This document shows positions 30,208-38,343 of a DNA stretch of 64,000 nt, one piece after another. Position 1 is the stretch's first letter. Each line of letters starts with the position of its first letter. The DNA lies in contig CAVVIQ010000010.1 of assembly GCA_963748385.1 (NCBI GenBank), positions 124,001 through 188,000 of the forward strand, read 5' to 3'. A model generated the notes under the pieces. That model had not been told where the DNA came from and did no database searches. It was given only the letters and a program-made list of their open reading frames with translations. The position numbers and the translations under genes were made by a program. Origin of the DNA: Rhodoblastus sp963748385 (GTDB taxonomy: Bacteria; Pseudomonadota; Alphaproteobacteria; Rhizobiales; Beijerinckiaceae).

Positions 30208-30957
30208 ATGTCCCTCAGCTCCCTGCTCGTTGATCTCGACGGCGGCGAAAGATCGAAGGTCCGCCTGAAGGTCGCCGTCGATCTCGCCCGCGCGCGCGGC
30301 GCGAAAATCACCGGCCTTTTCCTGCGGACCGCGGCAAAAGCCGAGGCCGCCGACGCCAGCCGCGCCGAATTTCTCGCGGCGACGGCCAGGCTCGACGCCG
30401 AATGGATCGGCGTCGACGGCGACGACGCAGACGAAGTCCTCCGCCGCGCGATCCGGATCGCCCGTCACTTCGACATGATCGTGCTCGGCCAGCGCCGCGC
30501 CGACGAGGCGCCGGCCGAGCCTGATTTCGCCGAGGAACTGATCGCTCATTCGGGCCGTCCGGTTCTGGTGCTGCCCGAAGCGGGGGAATTCAAGGCCATC
30601 GGAAAGCGCCCGATCTTCGCCTGGACGGATTCGCCCGCCTCGGCGCGCGGCCTCACCGACGGCGTTCCCCTGGTCATGCCGAGGGTCGAGGCCCTGGTGG
30701 TCGGCTTTTTCGAAAGCGGCGACCCGGAGACGCCGGCGGTTCGGCAGGACTCGGTCAATTTCGCCGTGGCCCATCTCGCCGCGCACAAGATCTGCGCCCG
30801 TCCGGAGCTGCTCCCCTTAAGCGGCGCCCGCCTGATCGACGCGCTGCTCGGCCGCGCCGCGGAGCATCGCGCCGATCTGCTGGTGACCGGCGCCTTCGGC
30901 GCCGCCTCGCGCCAGATGCTCCAGAACCTGACCCTGCCGGTCCTGTTGTCGCAATGA
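30208..30957 (+). CDS. universal stress protein family protein
   Basis: A 249-residue cytoplasmic protein with two UspA-like halves. The first starts SLLVDLDGGERSKVRLKVAV; the second ends LIDALLGRAAEHRADLLVTG then GAFGAASRQMLQNLTLPVLL, resembling the Usp ATP-binding G-2x-G-9x-G(S/T) region but degenerate. Tandem-Usp proteins respond to starvation or redox stress; a specific role cannot be assigned. It lies 24 bp after the MBL-fold gene and is followed by a hairpin terminator. Confidence 0.82.
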   Translation: MSLSSLLVDLDGGERSKVRLKVAVDLARARGAKITGLFLRTAAKAEAADASRAEFLAATARLDAEWIGVDGDDADEVLRRAIRIARHFDMIVLGQRRADEAPAEPDFAEELIAHSGRPVLVLPEAGEFKAIGKRPIFAWTDSPASARGLTDGVPLVMPRVEALVVGFFESGDPETPAVRQDSVNFAVAHLAAHKICARPELLPLSGARLIDALLGRAAEHRADLLVTGAFGAASRQMLQNLTLPVLLSQ

Positions 30958-30960
30958 AAA

Positions 30961-30980
30961 AGCCCCGCGCGAGCGGGGCT
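30961..30980. terminator. intrinsic terminator between convergent genes
   Basis: Hairpin AGCCCCGC-gcga-GCGGGGCT with an 8-bp stem and 4-nt loop. It is flanked by AAAAA on the left, which reads as a U-run on the minus strand, so it fits best as the terminator of the small minus-strand gene at 31009-31314. It also lies directly after the stop of the Usp gene. Confidence 0.85.
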
Positions 30981-31008
30981 TCGACAATTCTTCCGCCTGG
31001 CGATCGCG

Positions 31009-31314
31009 TCACTCGCAGACGCGGATGTTGCGGCGGCCAATATAATTGCCCCATTCGTCATAGACGGCGCGGCGTTCGAGCCAGCAGCCGCCATAGGCCG
31101 GCTCGGCGTAATAAACCCGAGGCTGCTGGGCCGCGCTGGCCGCCACCGCGCCCAGGGCCAGGCCGCCGACGAGGCCGGCCGCCGCCGCCGCGCCGGGGTT
31201 GCCGCCGCCGCAGCCCCAGCCGTTGCACCAGGCCGAGGCGGGCGTCGCGAAGGCCGAACTCAGCGCGAGCGCCGCGACGGCGCCGATCGCGATTTTCTTC
31301 ACAGGGACCGACAT
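31009..31314 (-). CDS. small exported Gly/Ala-rich protein
   Basis: A 101-residue protein with a Sec signal peptide (KKIAIGAVAALALSSAFA, cut near ASA-WCN). The mature part has four cysteines (CNGWGCGGG, GGCWLERR, RNIRVCE), a hydrophobic glycine-rich segment (AAAAGLVGGLALGAVAAS) and a C-terminal WCxxR-like region common in small secreted proteins of Hyphomicrobiales. Function unknown. Its own terminator lies at 30961-30980. Confidence 0.8.
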   Translation of the reverse strand: MSVPVKKIAIGAVAALALSSAFATPASAWCNGWGCGGGNPGAAAAAGLVGGLALGAVAASAAQQPRVYYAEPAYGGCWLERRAVYDEWGNYIGRRNIRVCE

Positions 31315-31447
31315 GCTTCTCTCCTCAAGAAAAGGTTGCGCCGTCGCGCCAAACCGGATTGATGCAAATTAGCCAGAAGAGGCTGAATGTTATCTGAACG
31401 AATTGTGGCCCGTTTCGGGCTTCGATCCATCCGACGGTTTGAAACGC

Positions 31448-32359
31448 ATGACGCCGACCGGCTCTTCCGGCGACCTCGCCGCCGACCGACGCTATCAATG
31501 GGCGCGGGGCGCGCTTGACGCGCGCGATTTCGAGGCGGCGCGCGATCTGTTCAGCCAGACCATCGATCTCGCGCCGCATTGGGCGCCCGGCTGGTTCGGC
31601 CTCGGCGAGGCGCTGAACGGGCTCGGCCGCCGCGCCGAAGCCGCCGCCGCCTTCCGCGAGGCGCTGCGGCGCGACCCGGAGGACGCCGCCGGCGCGGCTT
31701 TGCGCCTCGCCCGCCTTTCCGGCGAAAGCCTGTCTTCGGCGCCGCGCGCCTATGTCCGGACCCTCTTCGATCAATATTCGGCGACCTTCGACCGCCACCT
31801 GACCGAGGTCCTGTCCTATCGCGGCCCGCAAATCCTGCATGACGCCGTCGAGCGGGCGGCGCCGGGACGGATCTTCGCCCGTCTGCTCGATCTCGGCTGC
31901 GGCGCGGGGCTGGCCGGCGAAGCTTTTCGCCAACGGGCGAGGATCATGACCGGGATCGACCTTTCGCCAGCGATGATCGCCAGGGCGCGGGCGAAAAACC
32001 TCTATGATCGCCTCGCCGCCGCCGACCTGCAGGATTTCCTGAGGCAGGAGCCGGCGGAAAGCGCCGATCTCGCCATCGCTGCCGACGTCTTCGTCTATAT
32101 TGGCGATCTCGACCCTATTTTCGCCGCGGTCACGCGCGTCCTCAGGCCCGGCGGCCTGTTCGCCTTCACCGCCCAAAGCCTTGCCGAGGGCAAGGGTTTC
32201 GCCATCGGCGAGGATCTCCGTTTCGCCCATTCCGAAAGTTATCTGCGCGCCTGCGCGGACGGGGCGGGTTTCGCGGTCCGCGAACTCTCGCCCGCCGGGA
32301 CCCGCAAGGACCGCGGCGCCGAAGTGCCGGGTTGGGCGGTCCTTCTGATGAAAAGTTAG
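31448..32359 (+). CDS. TPR-containing class I SAM-dependent methyltransferase
   Basis: A 303-residue protein. N-terminal tetratricopeptide repeats (about 15-85: ALDARDFEAARDLFSQTIDL, GLGRRAEAAAAFREALRRDP) are followed by a class I methyltransferase fold with motif I LLDLGCGAGLAGEAF and post-I GIDLSPAMIARARAK. The TPR part may recruit a protein partner; the substrate is unknown. The ATG at 31448 is preferred; the frame is open to a TTG at 31403, and neither start has a strong ribosome site. The candidate small RNA ends just beyond its stop on the opposite strand. Confidence 0.85.
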   Translation: MTPTGSSGDLAADRRYQWARGALDARDFEAARDLFSQTIDLAPHWAPGWFGLGEALNGLGRRAEAAAAFREALRRDPEDAAGAALRLARLSGESLSSAPRAYVRTLFDQYSATFDRHLTEVLSYRGPQILHDAVERAAPGRIFARLLDLGCGAGLAGEAFRQRARIMTGIDLSPAMIARARAKNLYDRLAAADLQDFLRQEPAESADLAIAADVFVYIGDLDPIFAAVTRVLRPGGLFAFTAQSLAEGKGFAIGEDLRFAHSESYLRACADGAGFAVRELSPAGTRKDRGAEVPGWAVLLMKS

Positions 32360-32366
32360 TCGATCG

Positions 32367-32456
32367 AAAAAAAAAGGCCGCCGGACGAACCGGCGGCCCA
32401 AGTCTAGGGAGGAAACGCCCAAGGAGGGCTGCAGCACAAACATCGCTCGTGCTACG
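32367..32456 (-). ncRNA. candidate trans-acting small RNA with anti-Shine-Dalgarno motifs
   Basis: A free-standing minus-strand transcription unit of about 90 nt between two genes. The promoter at 32463-32491 puts the transcript start near 32456. The RNA contains two CCUCC-type motifs complementary to Shine-Dalgarno sites (CCCUCCUUGGGC and UUUCCUCCCUAG) and ends in a 9-bp GGCCGCCGG/CCGGCGGCC hairpin (32376-32398) followed by nine U. This layout resembles the alphaproteobacterial alpha-r14/NfeR1-type sRNAs that pair with ribosome sites. Family membership is inferred; promoter, motifs and terminator are seen directly. Confidence 0.7.
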
Positions 32457-32462
32457 GTTTTG

Positions 32463-32491
32463 AAAGTATGTTGCGATGCACAAAATGTCAA
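32463..32491 (-). promoter_or_regulatory. sigma-70-type promoter of the candidate sRNA
   Basis: On the minus strand: -35 TTGACA (32486-32491, perfect), a 17-bp spacer, and -10 TACTTT (32463-32468). It drives nothing but the short unit ending in the terminator at 32376-32398, which is why I read that unit as a small RNA gene. Confidence 0.75.
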
Positions 32492-32677
32492 GGCTGATTT
32501 TTGCGCCGCACCATCGCGCCGGCGCGCCGCGCGCAAGCCTTTGAGATCGTTGAATTCTCGACCAGGCGATGGAACTTTGGCCAGCCTTGCGTGTTAAACA
32601 AATGTGCAAAAAATGCGGCGCTGCGGCCCGGCGGGCGTTGTCCGCGCAGGTGAATCGCGGCGCGCGAGGAGGCGGCC

Positions 32678-32850
32678 ATGTCGCCTGCGACCGTTCTGAT
32701 CGCGCTGCTGATCGTTTGCTTTTTCGCGGTTCTGCCGACTTTTGCGCGGTTCTGCCGACTTGGCCCCATGCTTCGCAATGGGGCTATCGCCCGAGCCATC
32801 TGGTCGCGGCGCTGATCCCGGCCGCGACTTTGCTGGCGGAAATGAGCTGA
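32678..32850 (+). pseudogene. DUF3309 small hydrophobic protein, broken by a 20-bp tandem duplication
   Basis: It begins MSPATVLIALLIVCFFAVLP at the ATG at 32678, after an AGGAGG ribosome site, and matches the DUF3309 family: a short hydrophobic helix, then an LPTWPxSxxWGYxPS motif and a second hydrophobic helix. A 17-bp word, cgcggttctgccgactt, occurs at 32725-32741 and again at 32745-32761. Removing one 20-bp copy restores LPTWPHASQWGYRPSHLVAA and a 50-residue product ending at 32850. As it stands the frame shifts inside the motif. DUF3309 function is unknown. Confidence 0.8.
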
Positions 32851-32858
32851 AATCCTTC

Positions 32859-33197
32859 CTATTCCTCGCCCATCACGCGATAGGGATCGGACGGCCCGCC
32901 GCGCCGAAGCATGATCGCGCGCTCGGCCCCACGGGAATCACGCCATTTGGCGCGGCAGCGATCCATGCCGCAGAGAACTTCCGGAAAACGGTGGAACGGC
33001 TTGCCGTTGGAGAGCTTCTGGCCATAGCCGGTCTGCGGCTTCCAGCCTTCGGCCAGCAATTGCCCGCGCAACTCCTGATAATCCGCGCCGGAAGCGATGC
33101 TCGCGGCCTGGACGGGGCCGATTCGGCCGGCGCCGAGGGCGCACAAGACAAAACCAAAGGAAAAAATTGTAAGCAACTTCAGAAGCTTCGCCCGCAT
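32859..33197 (-). CDS. small exported protein of unknown function
   Basis: A 112-residue protein with a Sec signal peptide (LLTIFSFGFVLCALGAG, cut after VQA). The mature domain has two Cys (LCGMDRCRAKW) that could form a disulfide, and reads YQELRGQLLAEGWKPQTGYG then NGKPFHRFPEVLCGMDRCR, a pattern seen in short secreted alphaproteobacterial proteins. A good GGAGG ribosome site precedes the ATG. It lies 21 bp downstream of the aminotransferase on the same strand and may be cotranscribed with it. Confidence 0.75.
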   Translation of the reverse strand: MRAKLLKLLTIFSFGFVLCALGAGRIGPVQAASIASGADYQELRGQLLAEGWKPQTGYGQKLSNGKPFHRFPEVLCGMDRCRAKWRDSRGAERAIMLRRGGPSDPYRVMGEE

Positions 33198-33218
33198 CTT
33201 CCGCCTCCATGAACAATT

Positions 33219-34421
33219 TTACCGCAGCCCGGCGCAAAAAGCCTGAATTTTCCCGCAGGCCTTGGCAAGGGCCTCGTTGGACGTCGCATAGCTGACCCGG
33301 AAATTGGGCCCCATGCCGAAAGCCGAGCCCTGGACCACGGCGACGCCCTGCTCTTCCAGAAGAGCGGTGACGAAATCGACGTCGCTTTCGATTTTCCTGC
33401 CGCCTTCGGAGGTTTTCCCCAAGGCCCCGGCGCAGGACGGATAGACGTAAAAGGCGCCTTCCGGGCGATGCGCGGAAAGATATTGCGCCTGATTGAGCAT
33501 GGAGACGACCAGATCGCGCCGGCCCTCGAACACTTTGCGGCTCTCGGCGATGAAATCCTGCGGGCCGTCGAGCGCCTCGACCGCCGCCCATTGCGCGATC
33601 GAACAGGCGCCGGAGGTCTGTTGGCCTTGGATCATGTCCATCGCCCGGATCAGCTTTTCCGGCCCCGCCGCATAGCCGATCCGCCAGCCGGTCATGGCAT
33701 AGGCTTTCGAGACGCCGTTCATCGTCAGCGTGCGGTCGTAAAGCGCCGGCTCGACCTCGGCCGGCGTCGTATGGACGAAATCGCCATAGACCAGATGTTC
33801 GTAAATATCGTCGGTCAGCACCCAGACCTGGGGATGGCGCAGCAGGACATCGGTCAGCGCCTTCAATTCGTCGCGCGAATAAGCCGCGCCGGAAGGGTTG
33901 GACGGCGAATTGAGGATCACCCACTTGGTCTTTGGATTGATCGCCTTTTCCAGCGTTTCCGGCTGGAGCTTGTGGGCGTGTTCCGCCCTCGTCTCGACGA
34001 TGACCGCATTGCCGCCGCACAGGGCGACGATTTCGGGATAGGACACCCAGTAAGGCGCGGAAATGATCACCTCGTCGCCGGGATTGAGGCTCGCCATCAG
34101 CGCGTTGAACAGGATCTGCTTGCCGCCGGTGCCGACGATGCATTGCGAGACCTTGTAATCCAGTCCGTTCTCGCGCTTGAATTTGCGCGCGATCGCCTCG
34201 CGCAGCGGCGCAATCCCGGCGACCGGGCCATATTTGGTCTCGCCGCGTCTGATGGCGTCGATCGCCGCCGCCTTGATGTTTTCGGGCGTGTCGAAATCCG
34301 GCTCGCCGACCGAGAGGCTGATGATCTCGAGCCCCTGCGCCCGCAATTCCCGCGCCTTCTGGGTCACGGCGATGGTGGCGGAGGGTTTTACACGGGAGAG
34401 CGCGTCGGCGAGGAAGCCCAT
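33219..34421 (-). CDS. class I/II pyridoxal-phosphate aminotransferase (aspartate aminotransferase, subgroup Ib)
   Basis: Transfers an amino group between amino and 2-oxo acids, most likely aspartate/2-oxoglutarate (AspB-type), in the cytoplasm. The start at 34421 gives MGFLADALSRVKPSATIAVT, the usual start of this subgroup, and 400 residues. Seen: LSVGEPDFDTPENIK, KYGPVAGIAPLREAI, NSPSNPSGAAYSRDEL, TDDIYEHLVYGDF, and the PLP-binding lysine in NGVSKAYAMTGWRIGY. In other alphaproteobacteria such enzymes also act on prephenate or aromatic acids, so substrate range is open. Confidence 0.93.
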   Translation of the reverse strand: MGFLADALSRVKPSATIAVTQKARELRAQGLEIISLSVGEPDFDTPENIKAAAIDAIRRGETKYGPVAGIAPLREAIARKFKRENGLDYKVSQCIVGTGGKQILFNALMASLNPGDEVIISAPYWVSYPEIVALCGGNAVIVETRAEHAHKLQPETLEKAINPKTKWVILNSPSNPSGAAYSRDELKALTDVLLRHPQVWVLTDDIYEHLVYGDFVHTTPAEVEPALYDRTLTMNGVSKAYAMTGWRIGYAAGPEKLIRAMDMIQGQQTSGACSIAQWAAVEALDGPQDFIAESRKVFEGRRDLVVSMLNQAQYLSAHRPEGAFYVYPSCAGALGKTSEGGRKIESDVDFVTALLEEQGVAVVQGSAFGMGPNFRVSYATSNEALAKACGKIQAFCAGLR

Positions 34422-34600
34422 TTTCCGTCCCTGCAATGGCGATTTGCCGCGCGACCATAGTGCGGGATGCAAAAAAGGGAAGGCGGAATCTGCGCCCTTT
34501 CCCCCTCCGGGCGCCCGCGGGGGACACCTGCTGAGGGAAGAAGGCGGGTTTGAGTTTTCGCGGCAAACTTTTGGAAAGCTTCGCATTGCATTCTGCGGCC

Positions 34601-35125
34601 ATGACCAAGACCGCATCCTTCGGGCGGCGCGGCGGCGCGGCGCTCCAGCCCGCCCCGCCCCCACGAGGCTCCGCTTTCCGGGACGAAATCGCGCTGACGC
34701 CCGAGCAGCGCGCGCTGCTGTTCGCGGAGCCGGAGCCGTCCGTCGCCGCGGCGAAGGCGCCGGCGGCGTCCCCTCGCCTCGCCGCCAATCTGGCGGCGCT
34801 CTCGGTCACCCTTCCCGTCGTCGCCCTGACCTTTCACCTGCCGCGTGGCGGCGGCGATTTCATCGCGCTCAGCCTTGGCTGGTCGTTCCTTTCGGTCGGT
34901 TCGGATCTCGTCGCCAATCTGTGGCTGACCCGCAAGTTCTGCGGCTGGTTCGGCTGGTCGGGCGTCCCGGCGTTTTTTCTCGCGGGAGCCGCGATTTCCT
35001 GGGCCTCCGCCATCGCGGCGGCGGCCATCGGCCTTGGCGACGATCTCGCGCCCGCCCTGTCGGTCCCGGCGGGCGGCGCCGCCGCGGCGCTTTATTGCCT
35101 CCTCGCCGGGCGCGCCCGGTCATAA
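34601..35125 (+). CDS. small membrane protein of unknown function
   Basis: A 174-residue protein with a charged Pro-rich N-terminal part (about 1-65, with ALTPEQRALLFAEPEP) and three predicted TM helices (about 70-90, 98-118 and 125-165). I recognise no family. The start at 34601 is chosen because upstream in-frame codons lie in the leader of the divergent aminotransferase gene. It converges on msrA. Confidence 0.6.
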   Translation: MTKTASFGRRGGAALQPAPPPRGSAFRDEIALTPEQRALLFAEPEPSVAAAKAPAASPRLAANLAALSVTLPVVALTFHLPRGGGDFIALSLGWSFLSVGSDLVANLWLTRKFCGWFGWSGVPAFFLAGAAISWASAIAAAAIGLGDDLAPALSVPAGGAAAALYCLLAGRARS

Positions 35126-35241
35126 GGATTTTCCGGCCCCGTTCCGGCGCCACCTACGTCTGCCGCAGGCGCGCATACGCCGCATTCGAGGCCGGCGCCC
35201 GCCAGATCCGGCCGGCCCCGCCTGAGAAACCACGTCAAGTC

Positions 35242-35946
35242 TCAACGACCGGCGGCGCCGACAAGAACCGGATCGGTCCGATATTCGTCGGGATAGAGCC
35301 GCCGCAAGGCGGCGATCTTGGGCAGGTCGTTAGTGACGATATAGGGATAATCCGGGTTGACGGTCAAAAAATCCTGGTGATAGGCCTCGGCGGCATAAAA
35401 AGCCTTGCCCGGCTCGATACGGGTGACGATCGGCGCGGCGAAAGCGTGGGCTTGGTCGAGCTGGACGATGTAATCCCTGGCGACCTTGGCCTGTTCGGCG
35501 TCGCTCGGGAAGATCGCCGAGCGATACTGGCTTCCCTCGTCCGGCCCCTGGCGGTTCAGCTCGGTCGGGTCATGCGCCACCGCGAAATAGATCTGCAGGA
35601 TGCGGCCGAGGCTGATTTTCGCTGGGTCGAAGGTGACGGCGACCAATTCCGCATGTCCGGTGTGGCCCAGGCTCGTCATAAGGTAATGAGCCGTCGCCGC
35701 CGAACCGCCCGCATAGCCGGCAATCGCGCGGGTCACGCCCTTTACATGCTGAAAGACGCCCTGCACCCCCCAGAAGCAGCCGCCGGCGAGCACGATGGTT
35801 TCGGGCGCCTCATGCGCCGGCTCATCCAGCGCCGGCGCCGGAATGGCGTGCGGCTTGTCGTCGGCCCTGACCGGGCATGCGGAAGCCGCGAGCGCGAGCG
35901 CAGCCGACAGCATCCCGGCGGCCAAAACACGGTTTGATGGAGTCAT
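35242..35946 (-). CDS. msrA: exported peptide methionine sulfoxide reductase A
   Basis: Reduces methionine-S-sulfoxide. The start at 35946 (MTPSNRVLAAGMLSAALALA) gives a Sec signal peptide with cleavage near the Ala-Asp junction, so this MsrA acts in the periplasm. Catalytic GGCFWGVQGVFQ with Cys near 56, GYAGG, GHTGHAELVAVTFDP, GSQYRSAIF and AEAYHQDFL are intact. It starts 14 bp after dipZ and is the last gene of msrB-dipZ-msrA. DipZ is the likely reductant supplier. Confidence 0.95.
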   Translation of the reverse strand: MTPSNRVLAAGMLSAALALAASACPVRADDKPHAIPAPALDEPAHEAPETIVLAGGCFWGVQGVFQHVKGVTRAIAGYAGGSAATAHYLMTSLGHTGHAELVAVTFDPAKISLGRILQIYFAVAHDPTELNRQGPDEGSQYRSAIFPSDAEQAKVARDYIVQLDQAHAFAAPIVTRIEPGKAFYAAEAYHQDFLTVNPDYPYIVTNDLPKIAALRRLYPDEYRTDPVLVGAAGR

Positions 35947-35960
35947 GGTCGGTTCCCCTC

Positions 35961-37775
35961 TCAACCAAAGGTGAAGGCATAGGCGCGCACGCCCGGGTCG
36001 AGAAATTCGATCCGGAACAGGCGGTCACGGATGGTCCCGTCCTGGCGGACGAGTTGGTAAAGGCGTTCGGCCGTCACCGTCCCTTGCCCTTGCGCGTCCG
36101 CATCCGCGCCATGCGCGGCGCCGGGCGCGGCGCCGTCGATCGTCACCCTGAAGCGGACCGGCTTGCCGTCGCGGCCCGGACCCAGCACCAGATGCAGGTC
36201 GCGGGCGTGGAAGCGGAAGGCGATGGCGCCGCCCGCCTGATCGAGTTCGGCGCGTTCCTGACCGATGGTCCAATCGCCGTCGAGACTCCACTGGTTGAGG
36301 CCGAGATCGGAGCCTCGATAGAGATGGTTGCGGTCCGCGACGGCGCCGCCGGGCGAGGCGAAATTCTCTGCGCGGCCGTAGCCGATATAGGTTTCCCCCG
36401 AGCGGACGTCGGCGAAATCGGGCGCGGCTTCAGCGCCGGTCGCCTTGTTTTCGACGGCCTTGGTCGGCGCGACCGGGGCCCCGGCCTCGGCCAGCAATTG
36501 CTGGATCACTTTTTCGGTCTCGTCGTAACCGCCCTCGCCGAAATGGGTGTGGCGGATATGGCCGCGCGCGTCGATCAGATATTCCGCCGGCCAATATTGA
36601 TTGTCGAAGGCCCGCCAGATCGCATAGTCGTTGTCGATCGCCACCGGATAATCGATGTGCAGGTCGGCCACCGCGCGCTTCACATTGGCGACGTCGCGCT
36701 CGAAGGCGAATTCCGGGGCATGGACGCCGACCACCACCAGACCCTTGTCGCGGTATTTTTCGGCCCAGGCCCGGACATAGGGCAAGGTGCGCAGGCAGTT
36801 GATGCAGGAAAAAGTCCAGAAATCGACCAGCACGACCTTGCCCTTCAGCGCCTCGGGGGTCAGAGGCGGCGAATTGAGCCAGGCGACCGCGCCTTTCAGC
36901 GCCGGCGCGGGGCCGTCGTCGGGCAGGCTCGGCGAGACGCGCGCGGGTTCGACCCGCGCCGCGCCTGCGTCGCCAGCCATCATCATCGCGCCTTCCCCAG
37001 GCGCCATGACGGCCGAGGATTTCGCGCTGTCACCGGCATGTGCGTGAGCCGAGCCGAATTTGTCGAGCAGCGCCTGTTCCCATTTGTCCGTGCTCGCCAG
37101 CGACAAATTGGCGAGAAAGCCCGTGTCGGCGCCGAAAGCGATCGCCGCGACCGCCGCCAGAACCGCGACGCCAAAACCGCGCCGAGCCCATTCGCCAAAC
37201 CCAAGCCCGCGTTTCATCGCGGCGAAAACCTTGCCGCCGACGAGCAAGGCGAGCGCGAGCGAGGTCGCCGCGCCGAGGCCATAAGCCAGAAGCAGCAGCG
37301 AGGTTCCGACGCTCGCGCCGTTCAACGCCGCGCCGGTAAGGATGATTCCGAGAATCGGGCCGGCGCAGGGCGCCCAGAGCAGGCCGGTCGCAACGCCGAG
37401 CAGCAGGGCGGCGCCGGTTCCGGGCGTCCCTTCCGCTTGCCCTTCCGCTTTTTCCGAAAGCCGCCCGCCGAGCGCGACCAGCGGCGCCGAAATGCGTTCC
37501 GCGAGGCCAGGCCAAAGCAGAGCAAGGCCAAAAAGCGCCATCACCGCCAAAGCCAGGTCGCGGCCGATGGAATTGGCGTGGGCCGCCCAGCCGCCGCCGA
37601 CGGCTGCGAGGGTGGCGACGAGCGCGAAAGTCGCCGCCATGCCCAGCAGCATCGGCAGGCCGCGCCGCCTGAAGGACTGCCCTGCCCCCGCGAAGACGAA
37701 GGGCAGGACCGGGAGAATGCACGGGCTGGCGATGGTCAGGGCGCCGCCGGCGAAAGCGAGAAGAAGGAGCAACAT
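35961..37775 (-). CDS. dipZ: DipZ-like thiol-disulfide transporter with thioredoxin domain
   Basis: A 604-residue inner-membrane protein. Residues 1-230 are a CcdA/DsbD-type TM module with the paired Cys segments (SPCILPVLPFVFAGAG and WAPCAGPILGIIL) that pass electrons across the membrane. A periplasmic thioredoxin-like domain (about 300-430) has the active site FWTFSCINCLRTLPYV. A C-terminal beta-rich domain (about 460-604, FHARDLHLVLGPGRDGKPV) is typical of DipZ. It begins 1 bp after msrB ends and feeds into msrA, so it probably passes cytoplasmic reducing power to both Msr enzymes; this role is inferred from gene order. Confidence 0.92.
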   Translation of the reverse strand: MLLLLLAFAGGALTIASPCILPVLPFVFAGAGQSFRRRGLPMLLGMAATFALVATLAAVGGGWAAHANSIGRDLALAVMALFGLALLWPGLAERISAPLVALGGRLSEKAEGQAEGTPGTGAALLLGVATGLLWAPCAGPILGIILTGAALNGASVGTSLLLLAYGLGAATSLALALLVGGKVFAAMKRGLGFGEWARRGFGVAVLAAVAAIAFGADTGFLANLSLASTDKWEQALLDKFGSAHAHAGDSAKSSAVMAPGEGAMMMAGDAGAARVEPARVSPSLPDDGPAPALKGAVAWLNSPPLTPEALKGKVVLVDFWTFSCINCLRTLPYVRAWAEKYRDKGLVVVGVHAPEFAFERDVANVKRAVADLHIDYPVAIDNDYAIWRAFDNQYWPAEYLIDARGHIRHTHFGEGGYDETEKVIQQLLAEAGAPVAPTKAVENKATGAEAAPDFADVRSGETYIGYGRAENFASPGGAVADRNHLYRGSDLGLNQWSLDGDWTIGQERAELDQAGGAIAFRFHARDLHLVLGPGRDGKPVRFRVTIDGAAPGAAHGADADAQGQGTVTAERLYQLVRQDGTIRDRLFRIEFLDPGVRAYAFTFG

Positions 37776-37776
37776 G

Positions 37777-38241
37777 TCACGCCGCCTTGAACTTGAGCGC
37801 GACGCCGTTCATACAATAGCGCAGGCCGGTCGGCTTGGGGCCATCGTTGAAGACATGGCCGAGATGGCCGTCGCAGCGCTGGCAGCTCACCGCCGTGCGG
37901 ACCATGCCAAGGGAGCCGTCTTCGCGCTCGGTCACGGCGTGGGGAAGCGGCGCCCAGAAGCTCGGCCAGCCGGTGCCGCTGTCATATTTCGTCGCCGAGG
38001 AATAGAGATCGAGATCGCAGCCGGCGCAGGCGAAAACGCCCTTGCGCTCTTCGTGCAGGAGCGGGCTGGTAAACGGCCGCTCGGTGCCGTCGCGGCGCAG
38101 GATTTCGAACTGGTCGGGCGTGAGGATCTTGCGCCATTCGGCGTCGCTGCGGACCAGCTTTTCCTCCGCGCGCGCCGGGCCGAGACCCGCAAGGAACGCG
38201 GCGCAGCCGAACATGCCGAAAGTCTCTCGGCGTGTGAACAT
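37777..38241 (-). CDS. msrB: exported peptide methionine-R-sulfoxide reductase B
   Basis: Reduces methionine-R-sulfoxide. The start at 38241 gives a twin-arginine-type leader (FTRRETFGMFGCAAFLAGLG) ending ARA-EE, so the 154-residue enzyme is probably exported folded. Zinc Cys pairs (CAGC, CQRC), DSGTGWPSFW and the catalytic RYCMNGVALKF are present. First gene of msrB-dipZ-msrA; an ECF-type promoter candidate lies about 70 bp upstream. Export by Tat rather than Sec is inferred from the RR motif. Confidence 0.94.
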   Translation of the reverse strand: MFTRRETFGMFGCAAFLAGLGPARAEEKLVRSDAEWRKILTPDQFEILRRDGTERPFTSPLLHEERKGVFACAGCDLDLYSSATKYDSGTGWPSFWAPLPHAVTEREDGSLGMVRTAVSCQRCDGHLGHVFNDGPKPTGLRYCMNGVALKFKAA

Positions 38242-38307
38242 GGGTTTTCTCCGGATCATTGTCGTTTCGCACATCGGCAATACGCGCGCCACGATCTCTC
38301 GTTACGG

Positions 38308-38337
38308 TGCTTACGCGAAAGATTTCGATCCGGATCA
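38308..38337 (-). promoter_or_regulatory. candidate ECF sigma (RpoE/ChrR-type) promoter of msrB-dipZ-msrA
   Basis: On the minus strand: TGATCC (38332-38337), exactly 18 bp, then TAAGCA (38308-38313), about 70 bp upstream of the msrB start. The Rhodobacter sphaeroides sigma-E consensus for the singlet-oxygen response is TGATCC-N18-TAAGA. The match in sequence and spacing is seen directly; use by an ECF sigma factor is inferred, and no sigma gene lies in this window. Confidence 0.6.
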
Positions 38338-38343
38338 AGTAAT

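Noticed and set aside
31403..31447. TTG start for the TPR-methyltransferase
   Set aside because: It adds 15 residues without a ribosome site or family support; the ATG at 31448 is simpler.
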